The position numbers and the translations under genes were made by a program. 31,394 nt of DNA, from assembly GCA_964498125.1 (NCBI GenBank), contig CAZCGE010000146.1:1-31394 (forward strand), read 5' to 3'. The notes beneath the pieces were generated by a model. That model saw only the letters and a list, made by a program, of their open reading frames with translations, had not been told where the DNA came from and ran no database searches. The DNA comes from CAMDBL01 sp964498125 (GTDB taxonomy: Bacteria > Pseudomonadota > Alphaproteobacteria > Rhizobiales > Hyphomicrobiaceae). Positions 1 to 7,819 of this stretch are shown piece after piece; position 1 is the first letter of the stretch; the number at the start of each line of letters is the position of its first letter.

Positions 1-87
1 GAGTAGGGAGTAGGGAGTAGGGAGTAGGGAGTAGGGAGTAGGGAGTAGGGAGTAGGGAGTAGGGAGTAGGGAGTAGGGAGTAGGGAG
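1..87. repeat. 7-bp tandem repeat (GAGTAGG)n
   Basis: The window opens inside a perfect tandem array with period 7 and unit GAGTAGG. About 12.4 copies are visible and the array is cut by the left window edge. The reading is direct and needs no family knowledge. Similar GGGAGTA-type arrays occur between genes in some alphaproteobacteria, but I cannot name this one. It lies upstream of the SDR gene and encodes nothing convincing. Confidence 0.95.
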
Positions 88-113
88 AGTCTCGTGCGTG
101 GAAGTGGATTCTG

Positions 114-142
114 CTACTCCCCACTCCCCACTCCCCACTCCC
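114..142. repeat. 7-bp tandem repeat (ACTCCCC)n, near-complement of the first array
   Basis: Four copies of a period-7 unit ACTCCCC begin with CTACTCCC, which is the exact complement of GGGAGTAG from the array at 1-87. Later units differ from that complement by one base each. The two arrays, separated by about 26 bases, could form a long imperfect hairpin upstream of the SDR gene. A run of ten C follows at 149-158. Confidence 0.85.
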
Positions 143-189
143 TTTATTCCCCCCCCCCTATCTATCCAGGACGCTCAAACGGAGCCAAC

Positions 190-1096
<907 letters not shown>

Positions 1097-1119
<23 letters not shown>

Positions 1120-2092
1120 GGGACGCAGGCGGTCCCGTCTTTTCATACACCTCCACTGCGGCGGCCAGGTCCTCGATGGCAGCGCCGACCGACTTGAACA
1201 GCGTGATCTCATCGCTCGACGCGCGCCCCATTGCGGCGCCGCTGACCAAGTCAGCGAGGTCGCCGCGGATGGCGGACTCCGTCAGCACGCCGGAGCGCAG
1301 CGGCTGGACAATGTCGCCGGCTTCCTGAGTGGCCCCCGCGCGGGTGTCGACGTAGACGCTGGCGCGGGTGACCGCCTCGTCGTCGGCTTCGCGCATGGTC
1401 GGCCGAAAGCCGCCGACGAGGTCGAGATGAGCGCCTGGAGAGAGCCAGCGGCCCTCGATCAACGGGCTCGACGATAGAGTTGCCGTCGAGATGATGTCGG
1501 CGCTCCGGACGGCGGCGGCGAGATCATCGGCCAGCCTTGTGGCAAAGCCCTCGCCCGAAAGGCGCTTGGCCAAGGCTTCGGCCCGCTGGCGCGAGCGGTT
1601 CCAGATCACCACGTCCCGGATCGGGCGCACCGAGGCATGAGCGCGCACGAGATAGGGCGCCAACGTTCCGGCTCCGACCATCAGCAGCCGTGAGGCGTCG
1701 GCGCGCGCCAGGTAGCGGGCGGCCAGCGCCGACGCTGCCGCTGTGCGCCACGCCGTCAGCGCGGGGGCATCGATCAGCGCCAGCGGTGCGCCGGACTGGG
1801 TGTCGAACAGCAGGTAGACGCCCTGCACGGCGGGTTTGCCGAACTGGCCGGCGTCGGGAAAGACGGTGACCGACTTGACGCCGGCATAGCGGCCCGCGGC
1901 CTCGCCGCCCGGCGCCGCGCTCGACCAGGCCGGCATCAGCAGCAGCGTTGCGGAGGGCCGCTGGTCCAGTGCGATGGTGTGATGATGGCGAGGCGGGGCA
2001 ATGGCGCCGGTGCGCAACATTTCCGCGAGCACGTCCACCAGCCGCGGATAGGCGAGCGCGCGTTCGACCTCGGCGGCCTCGATGATGCGCAT
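1097..2092 (-). CDS. Ornithine cyclodeaminase / mu-crystallin family protein
   Basis: A 331-residue protein of the family that includes ornithine cyclodeaminase, alanine dehydrogenase (archaeal) and ketimine reductases. Visible features are GVKSVTVFP with the family lysine at 73, the WRTAAASALAARYL segment at 115-128, the Rossmann glycines VGAG at 139-142 followed by WNRSRQRAEAL, and LVGGFRP with the downstream acidic residues. Members use NAD(P) on amino or imino acids, and the exact substrate cannot be told from sequence. The start ATG at 2092 gives the usual MRIIEAAEVE opening. It is the last gene of the minus-strand run, 52 bases after lapA. In many alphaproteobacteria trpF occupies this position, so a local rearrangement is likely. 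Confidence 0.88.
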
Positions 2093-2144
2093 GCGGGTCC
2101 CCTGGTTCTCCTCTGCCAGACGCAGGGGAAAGGGGGATATTTTG

Positions 2145-2498
2145 CTACCGCGCCACGGCCGTCAATGGCTTGCGCGCTGCAAGGTCGGTATCGCGCTCGC
2201 GCGCCAGCCGCTCGGCTTCGGCTTGCCAGCGCACGGCTTCCTGCGCGCGGCTGCGGGCGCGCCGCCGCCAGTGGCCCTGACTGACCCAGGTGACGAAGCC
2301 GCCGAGCAAGGCCCCCAGCACCAGCACGCCGAACAGATAGTAATAGAAGGGCATCGACAGCGACACCACCGGCGTCTCGGGCCGGAATGGGTCGAGCACC
2401 AGGCGTACGGGATGCCGGTTGATCACCGCCAGCGTCACCAGCAGCAGCACGGCCGGGAAGCCCATCAGTAGCCAGATGATGCGGTTCAGCACGGCCAA
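2145..2498 (-). CDS. lapA: LapA-domain (DUF1049) inner-membrane protein
   Basis: A small membrane protein of 117 residues with two hydrophobic helices (about 7-27 and 52-73) and a basic, charged cytoplasmic tail (77-117) likely to be coiled coil. Arrangement and size fit the lipopolysaccharide assembly protein A domain. In Escherichia coli LapA works with LapB on LPS assembly; that role here is inferred. It starts 7 bases after the ihfB stop, so the two are almost certainly cotranscribed. The same pairing is common in alphaproteobacteria downstream of rpsA, which supports the call despite weak sequence conservation in the family. Confidence 0.75.
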   Translation of the reverse strand: MAVLNRIIWLLMGFPAVLLLVTLAVINRHPVRLVLDPFRPETPVVSLSMPFYYYLFGVLVLGALLGGFVTWVSQGHWRRRARSRAQEAVRWQAEAERLARERDTDLAARKPLTAVAR

Positions 2499-2505
2499 CT
2501 GCCTC

Positions 2506-2814
2506 TCAATGCTTGCTGCGCCGGGCGGTCGGACGAGGGGTGTTCAAGCGCTCGCGCAGCTCCTTGCCGGTCTTGAAGAACGGTACGAACTTCTCAGATA
2601 CCGGCACCGGCGTGCCGGTGCGCGGATTGCGCCCGAGCCGCGCGGCGCGGTGCTTGACCGTGAACGCGCCAAACCCCCTGAGCTCGACCCGGTCGCCGCG
2701 CGCCAGGGCCTCGACGATTTCATCGAATATGACATTGACGATCCGCTCGATGTCGCGGTGAAACAGGTGCTGATTTGTTGCCGCGATCTTTTGGATCAGT
2801 TCGGATTTTATCAC
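2506..2814 (-). CDS. ihfB: Integration host factor beta subunit
   Basis: A 102-residue HU/IHF-fold DNA-binding and DNA-bending protein. It opens with MIKSELIQKIA, has the VELRGFGAFTVKHRAAR strand-turn region and the arm sequence GRNPRTGTPVPVSEKFVPFFKTGKEL (residues about 42-88), which is typical of IhfB. It should pair with IhfA, encoded elsewhere, to organise the nucleoid and assist recombination and transcription. The start is GTG at 2814, supported by a GGGAGAGG ribosome site just upstream. It lies 33 bases after sppA and 7 bases before lapA, matching the alphaproteobacterial rpsA-sppA-ihfB-lapA order. The C-terminus (RPTARRSKH) is slightly extended and basic. Confidence 0.95.
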   Translation of the reverse strand: MIKSELIQKIAATNQHLFHRDIERIVNVIFDEIVEALARGDRVELRGFGAFTVKHRAARLGRNPRTGTPVPVSEKFVPFFKTGKELRERLNTPRPTARRSKH

Positions 2815-2847
2815 TGGCCTCTCCCGACGGAAAGATATTGTAATTGC

Positions 2848-3819
2848 TTAATTTTCCGCAGGTTGCCAAACTGAGACGAGGCCGTCAAGTCCAAGTCGCC
2901 CGAAGGGACTCTCCGCGGCGAAGAATTGCGTCAGGGCGTCCGTGTCGAATCCCAGGAGCCGGGCGCTGAAAGTTGTGATTGCCCCTGTCAATCCGCCCCA
3001 GCCGTTGTCCTTTTTCGGCTTCCAGTCGACGACGCGCAGGTTCTTGGTGACACCGCGCTTCTCCTCCAGCCAGCGTACCGCCTCGCTCTCCCCGCCGATC
3101 TCGTCGACTAGCTTGTGGAGCAACGCCTCGCGGCCGGAGAACACGCGGCCCTGCTCGAGGCCGGGCACCTGCGCGGTGGCGATGCCGCGGCGCGAGCTGA
3201 CGAGGCTCAGGAACCAACGGAAGCCGTCATCGACCATGGCGTTGGCGGCCTGTCTGCCGGCTTCGTCGATCGGTGCAAACATCGACGGGTTGGCCTTGAG
3301 CGGGCCTGTCTTGACCTCATTGACCTTGACGCCGATCTTGTCGAGCAGGCCGGACAAGTCCGGCCATTGGAAAATGACGCCGACGGAGCCGGTAATGGAG
3401 TTGCCGCGCGCGATAATGTGGTCGGTTCCCAGGCCGGTGATGTAGGCGGCCGAGGCCGCCACCGTGCCGAACTGAGCCACCACGGGCTTGCTGGCGGATA
3501 CATTGCGCATGGCCTCGAACAGGGCCTCCCCGCCTGTGGTGGTGCCACCGCCGCTATTGATGAAGACGATGACGCCTTCGACATTCTTGGCCTCCGCCAG
3601 CTTTTTCAGCATGCGAAGCTGGTCGCGGTTCTCAGTGATGAGACCTTCGATGGTGACGCGGGCGATCTGCTTGCTCTCGCCGAGCTGCGTCAACTGGCTG
3701 CTGCCCAGGGCGATGGCTGCGATCAGCGCGATGACGCCGATGATGGCTGCCGCGCGCCAGAACGAAAGTGACCGCCGCATCCGGCGGCGGTCGAGGACAA
3801 CTTCTGTCTCGAGAGTCAT
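2848..3819 (-). CDS. sppA: Signal peptide peptidase SppA, short (S49) form
   Basis: A 323-residue membrane-anchored serine peptidase. It has an N-terminal cytoplasmic basic stretch and one transmembrane helix at about 22-39, then the S49 domain. The nucleophile is Ser123 in TVAASAAY and the general base is probably Lys175 in KTGPLKANPS; GGGTTTGGEAL (90-100) and SITGSVGVI (141-149) are further family signatures. It degrades cleaved signal peptides in the membrane. ATG 3819 was chosen because an upstream in-frame start at 3966 would add 49 residues unlike the family before the anchor; GGAG lies about 11 bases upstream. The 334-base gap to rpsA suggests its own promoter, with ihfB and lapA following closely. 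Confidence 0.92.
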   Translation of the reverse strand: MTLETEVVLDRRRMRRSLSFWRAAAIIGVIALIAAIALGSSQLTQLGESKQIARVTIEGLITENRDQLRMLKKLAEAKNVEGVIVFINSGGGTTTGGEALFEAMRNVSASKPVVAQFGTVAASAAYITGLGTDHIIARGNSITGSVGVIFQWPDLSGLLDKIGVKVNEVKTGPLKANPSMFAPIDEAGRQAANAMVDDGFRWFLSLVSSRRGIATAQVPGLEQGRVFSGREALLHKLVDEIGGESEAVRWLEEKRGVTKNLRVVDWKPKKDNGWGGLTGAITTFSARLLGFDTDALTQFFAAESPFGRLGLDGLVSVWQPAEN

Positions 3820-4153
3820 GGAACGATCTACTCCAGGATGACTGATGTTGACAGGCAGGCGGTCGAGCAGAGTAAGGCGTGCGGGCCTCGAGCTCAACTG
3901 GCTGTGTCGGGCAGTGGGCTGCAAGCCGCACTGCAAGGAGCTTGCCGGATCAAGCCAGTGTGGCAACGGCGACGTGGCCTATGCTTCACAGGCAACCTTA
4001 ACGCAGTGACGACCCAGGCCGGTCCCAGGATCCCCGGCCGTTCCGGGGCAGGCGGGAATGCCGACCTGCCCAGTTTTGGCACACGTGGCATGGCTGCAAG
4101 ACATTCTCGACCATCGTGCAGCCTGGCGGGGCGCACGATGGCCGAGAGGCATG
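3820..4153. other. Intergenic region with GC-rich hairpins between rpsA and sppA
   Basis: No gene is supported here. Two structured elements are visible. The first is a compact palindrome at 4032-4048 (CCCCGG, 5-base loop, CCGGGG) set in GGATCCCCGG-type sequence that resembles dispersed alphaproteobacterial intergenic repeats. The second is the longer stem at 4111-4141, listed separately. The sppA promoter should lie here, but no convincing -35/-10 pair was found. Confidence 0.7.
4111..4141 (-). terminator. Candidate terminator hairpin after rpsA
   Basis: A perfect 9-bp stem (CCATCGTGC at 4111-4119 with GCACGATGG at 4133-4141) and a 13-base loop begin 12 bases beyond the rpsA stop on the minus strand. 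Only a weak T content follows (TCGAGAATGTCTTG), so it may be an inefficient intrinsic terminator or an RNA 3'-end stabiliser. The position argues for a role at the end of the rpsA transcript. Confidence 0.45.
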
Positions 4154-5875
4154 TCACTCCTTGGGCTCGTCGCCTTCGCGCTTCTTGATGGCGGCCTTGA
4201 AGATATCGCCGAGCGAGGCGCCAGAGTCGGTCGAGCCGTACTGGGCGACCGCCTGCTTCTCTTCGGCAAGCTCGAGGCTCTTGATCGATAGCGTAAGGCG
4301 GCGGGTGGCCTTGTCGACGTTGGTCACAGCCGCGTCGACCTTGTCGCCGACATTGAAGCGCTCCGGCCGCTGTTCGGCGCGCTCACGCGACAGATCAGCT
4401 CGCTTGATGAAGGAGACCAGATCGGTGCCCACCACCTTCACTTCGAGGCCACCGTCTTGCACCGCGGTCACTTCACACGTGACAGCGTCGCCCTTCTTGT
4501 ATTTGGCCAAGGCGTCCAGCGGATCGCCGCCCACCTGCTTGATGCCGAGCGAGATGCGCTCCTTCTGGCTGTCGACGTCGAGCACGACGGCTTTGACGTT
4601 GTCGCCCTTCTTGTACTCCTTGATGACCTCGTCGCCGGCGCGCGTCCAATCGAGGTCGGACAAATGCACCATGCCGTCGACCCCGCCGTCGAGGCCGATG
4701 AACAAGCCGAACTCGGTGATATTGCGGATCGGGCCCTCGACCATCGAGTTGCGCGGATGTGCCGCCAGGAATGTATCCCAGGGGTTGTCCTGGGTTTGTT
4801 TCAGTCCCAGGCTGATGCGCCGCTTGTTGGGGTCGACCTCGAGGATCTGGACCTCGACCTGCTGACTGGTGGCGACGATCTTGCCGGGATGGATGTTCTT
4901 CTTGGTCCAGCTCATCTCGGAGACGTGGATCAGGCCCTCCACACCGGGCTCCAGCTCGACGAAGGCGCCGTAGTCGGCAATGTTCGTGACGGTGCCTTGG
5001 AAGCGCGCCTGCACGGGATACTTTGCCTCGATGCCGGCCCAGGGGTCCGACTGCAGCTGCTTCATGCCGAGGCTGATGCGCTGCGTATCCGGATTGATGC
5101 GGATGATCTGCACCTTGACGGTGTCGCCGACATTGACGATCTCGCTGGGGTGATTGACGCGGCGCCAGGCCATGTCGGTGACGTGCAGCAGGCCATCGAT
5201 GCCGCCGAGGTCGATGAACGCACCATAATCGGTGATGTTCTTGACCAGCCCCTCGATGACCTGGCCCTCCTCGAGCCGGGCAACGATGTCGGCGCGCTGC
5301 TCGGCGCGCGTCTCTTCGAGCACGGAACGGCGCGAGACGACGATGTTGCCGCGACGGCGATCCATCTTGAGGATCTGGAACGGCTGCTGCTGATGCATCA
5401 GCGGGCCGATGTCACGCACGGGGCGGATGTCGACCTGGCTGCCCGGCAGGAAGGCCACGGCGCCGTCGAGATCGACGGTGAATCCACCCTTGACCTTGTT
5501 GAAGATGACGCCGGTGACTTTCTCACCCTTCTCGAACTGCTTCTCCAGGCGCGTCCAGCTCTCCTCGCGCTTGGCCTTCTCGCGCGACAGCACCGCCTCG
5601 CCCAGCGCATTCTCGATGCGCTCGAGGTAGACCTCGACCTCGTCGCCGATCTTCAATTCGGCGGTCTGGCCGGGCATGGCGAATTCGCGCAGCGGCACGC
5701 GGCCTTCCATCTTGAGGCCGACGTCGATGACGGCCAGGTCCTTCTCGATGCCGACGATCTTGCCTTTGACGACGCTGCCCTCCAGGGCCTCGTCATGCTG
5801 CAGGCTCTCGGCGAAGAGCGCGGCGAAGTCATCGCGGTTGGGGTTCATCTCTTTGATGGTTTCGGTGACAGACAT
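4154..5875 (-). CDS. rpsA: 30S ribosomal protein S1
   Basis: A 573-residue protein with six consecutive S1 RNA-binding repeats (about 32-98, 116-182, 203-271, 288-358, 375-445 and 462-530). Repeat cores such as YGAFIDLGGIDGLLHV and YGAFVELEPGVEGLIHV are clear. It brings mRNA to the 30S subunit, especially messages with weak ribosome sites. Length and repeat number match alphaproteobacterial S1. The start ATG 5875 gives MSVTETIKEMNP followed directly by the first repeat, with GGAG about 14 bases upstream. It lies 221 bases downstream of cmk, the usual partner. The leader region contains several small hairpins (see findings). The acidic C-terminal tail (KKREGDEPKE) is normal for the family. Confidence 0.98.
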   Translation of the reverse strand: MSVTETIKEMNPNRDDFAALFAESLQHDEALEGSVVKGKIVGIEKDLAVIDVGLKMEGRVPLREFAMPGQTAELKIGDEVEVYLERIENALGEAVLSREKAKREESWTRLEKQFEKGEKVTGVIFNKVKGGFTVDLDGAVAFLPGSQVDIRPVRDIGPLMHQQQPFQILKMDRRRGNIVVSRRSVLEETRAEQRADIVARLEEGQVIEGLVKNITDYGAFIDLGGIDGLLHVTDMAWRRVNHPSEIVNVGDTVKVQIIRINPDTQRISLGMKQLQSDPWAGIEAKYPVQARFQGTVTNIADYGAFVELEPGVEGLIHVSEMSWTKKNIHPGKIVATSQQVEVQILEVDPNKRRISLGLKQTQDNPWDTFLAAHPRNSMVEGPIRNITEFGLFIGLDGGVDGMVHLSDLDWTRAGDEVIKEYKKGDNVKAVVLDVDSQKERISLGIKQVGGDPLDALAKYKKGDAVTCEVTAVQDGGLEVKVVGTDLVSFIKRADLSRERAEQRPERFNVGDKVDAAVTNVDKATRRLTLSIKSLELAEEKQAVAQYGSTDSGASLGDIFKAAIKKREGDEPKE

Positions 5876-6072
5876 CGGTACGGTCGACTCCTGAAGTCAG
5901 CTCATCCGGCAAGGCCGGACGATGGTGAGAGTTGCGGGGGCAGGCCGCACGCGCACTGATCTGCCGGCACGAGCAACGGCAGACCGGTTCGAGCCGGCCT
6001 CTTGCGGATGTGGTTCTGGTCTGTGCGCCGCCGTGGAAAGGCCCAGCCCGCCAATATGAATTTGGCCGCATG

Positions 6073-6089
6073 CCTGGGTGTCGCCCAGG
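6073..6089 (-). terminator. Small GC hairpin just after cmk
   Basis: A perfect 6-bp stem (CCTGGG / CCCAGG) with a 5-base loop lies 7 bases beyond the cmk stop in the cmk-rpsA gap. No T-run follows. It could be an inefficient terminator or a processing/stability hairpin between cmk and rpsA. Confidence 0.35.
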
Positions 6090-6096
6090 TTGCGCC

Positions 6097-6723
6097 CTAT
6101 TGGCTGATCTTCCTCTTGATCAATCCGACAGCGGCGTCGAATGCCCGGGTTATAGCCAACTCGGTGGTATCCAGCAAGAGCGTGTCGGCGGCCGGCTTCA
6201 TTGGCGCGTTGGTGCGTTGGCTGTCGCGTGCGTCGCGCGTGCGGATGTCCTGCAAGACGCTTTCATATTCAATGGGTTCGCCGCGGGCCTGCAGCTCGAG
6301 GAAGCGGCGCTGCGCCCTGACCTCGGGTGCTGCCGTAACGAAAATCTTCACGTCGGCGTCGGGGCAGACCACGGTGCCGATGTCGCGGCCATCGAGCACG
6401 GCGCCGCCGGGCTGGTTCGCGAACGCGCGCTGGAAGGCGAGGAGCGCGGCGCGTACCTCGGGGATGCGGGCGACGATCGAGGCGCGATCCCCGGCCTGGG
6501 CCCCGCGCAGGGCTGGGTCACCGAGCGTGGCCGGATCGAGCGCCAGTGCTGCCGCAGCGGCAGCGCCAGCATCCTCCAGAGTGCCGCCGCGGGCGGCCAC
6601 ATCGCGCGCCACGGCGCGATACAGCAGGCCGGTGTCGAGGACTGGCAGCGAGAAGTGGTCGGCGACGAGCCTGGCGATGGTGCCCTTGCCGGACGCGGCC
6701 GGGCCGTCGATGGCGATGATCAT
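6097..6723 (-). CDS. cmk: Cytidylate kinase
   Basis: A 208-residue nucleoside monophosphate kinase that phosphorylates CMP and dCMP with ATP in pyrimidine salvage and RNA turnover. The P-loop GPAASGKGT is at residues 7-15, DTGLLYRAVA at 30-39, the CMP-site segment DGRDIGT at 111-117, and the lid-region RDARDSQR at 163-170. The length is normal for the bacterial type 1 enzyme. ATG 6723 begins directly with MIIAIDGPAASGKG; an open frame upstream to 6882 has no kinase similarity and lacks a better ribosome site. The usual alphaproteobacterial neighbour upstream is aroA, but here rplS lies 83 bases upstream, which is unusual. Confidence 0.97.
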   Translation of the reverse strand: MIIAIDGPAASGKGTIARLVADHFSLPVLDTGLLYRAVARDVAARGGTLEDAGAAAAAALALDPATLGDPALRGAQAGDRASIVARIPEVRAALLAFQRAFANQPGGAVLDGRDIGTVVCPDADVKIFVTAAPEVRAQRRFLELQARGEPIEYESVLQDIRTRDARDSQRTNAPMKPAADTLLLDTTELAITRAFDAAVGLIKRKISQ

Positions 6724-6806
6724 GGCGCGCGGCCTTGCGGCGGTGTCGACTGGCCGCACTGCTAGGGCAAATCGCAAGAGAGGGCAATCGCGCGGATTGC
6801 GCCACC

Positions 6807-7517
6807 TCAGGCCTTGGTCTCCTCCGCCGGCACTTCCGCGGCGGTGGCCTCGGCGATCAGGCGCTGGGCCTGGGTAACCCAATCCTGCCGTTCGATGCGG
6901 CCACCTAGATCCAGCGCGTCGTCCAGGTTGGCAATGTCGTCATCGGACAAATTGGCGATCTGCTCGAGCTTGATGCAGTTCACCTGCTTCAGGCGCGATG
7001 CAAGCTCGGCATCGATGCCGGTGATCTGTGACAGGTCATCGGCGTCACCCTTGGGCTTCTTGAAACCCTTCCAGGCGGCGTTGAGGCGCTTGGCGCGAGC
7101 GTCGGTGCGCTCCAGGATGCGGGCGGATTTGCCGCGACGGCCGCGCAGGTAATAGAGCTTGGCGCGGCGCACCCGGCCGCGGCGGACGACCTCGATCTCG
7201 GCGATGAACGGCGAGTAGACGGGAAACACCCGCTCCACGCCTTCGCCATAGGAGATCTTGCGGACGGTGAAACTTTCATTGATGCCGTGGCCGGCGCGGG
7301 CAATCACCACACCTTCATAGGCCTGAAGACGAAATTGCTGCTGTTGTCCCGCCACGGCTGGCGCTTTGGCTTTGGCTTTCTTTGACTTCGGGTCCTCGAC
7401 CTCTTCGAAAACCTTGACCAGCACCTTGACGGTGTCGCCTGGCTCGAACTGCGGCACGCCGCGCTTGGCCAGCAGCGCATTGACCTGCTCGCGCTCAATT
7501 TCTTCGATGATGTTCAT
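6807..7517 (-). CDS. rplS: 50S ribosomal protein L19 with internal insert and C-terminal helix-hairpin-helix-like extension
   Basis: The L19 core is unmistakable: MNIIEEIEREQ, RGVPQFEPGDTV (20-30), QAYEGVVIAR (65-74), ESFTVRKISYGEGVERVFP (81-99) and RRAKLYYLRGRRGKSARI (117-134). L19 sits at the 30S-50S interface. Two features are unusual. An insert of about 20 residues at roughly 41-61 is rich in Lys, Ala and Gln, where typical L19 goes directly into QAYEGV. About 100 residues follow the core (135-236), with a segment (160-220) resembling the DDLxxIxGI...LxxLGI...RIxRxDWxxQA domain often appended to L21 in alphaproteobacteria. Typical L19 has about 115-130 residues and this one has 236. AAGGA precedes ATG 7517. 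It sits upstream of cmk, not in the usual rpsP-rimM-trmD-rplS group. Confidence 0.93.
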   Translation of the reverse strand: MNIIEEIEREQVNALLAKRGVPQFEPGDTVKVLVKVFEEVEDPKSKKAKAKAPAVAGQQQQFRLQAYEGVVIARAGHGINESFTVRKISYGEGVERVFPVYSPFIAEIEVVRRGRVRRAKLYYLRGRRGKSARILERTDARAKRLNAAWKGFKKPKGDADDLSQITGIDAELASRLKQVNCIKLEQIANLSDDDIANLDDALDLGGRIERQDWVTQAQRLIAEATAAEVPAEETKA

Positions 7518-7819
7518 TGTTGTTTGTCCTTCATCGCATCACGGCAGAGGAGCTGAACCATGATGCCGGCAAGACCGACCTGGACAGCTCATGCAGCCCA
7601 TGTTTGGGCAACCCGCATGGGGGAAAGGGCGGCTCATAGCCCAATCCGCGGATGTTGTCGATGGGGTGTCCGTGCGGGCATTCAGCCCCCGACAGCCCCG
7701 CAACACAAATGTTTGTTAGGCTGGTGGCTGAATGGTTCATCAACTTGAGGTATACTACCTTGCCTCGCCCGGGCCAGACCCACGCCATCAGTCCCGTCTG
7801 CCACGTTTGAAGGACGATC
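7518..7819. promoter_or_regulatory. Divergent intergenic region between rplS and malonyl-CoA decarboxylase
   Basis: These 302 bases hold no supported gene. A good -10 match, TATACT at 7751-7756, faces the decarboxylase gene about 63 bases before its ATG, but no strong -35 hexamer lies at the right distance, so the promoter is tentative. GAAGGA at 7807-7812 is the decarboxylase ribosome site. The rplS promoter must lie here on the other strand and was not identified. Confidence 0.45.

Noticed and set aside
94..189. N-terminal extension of the SDR protein from position 94.
   Set aside because: It translates repeat and poly-C DNA, has no ribosome site, and the SDR fold starts directly at ATG 190.
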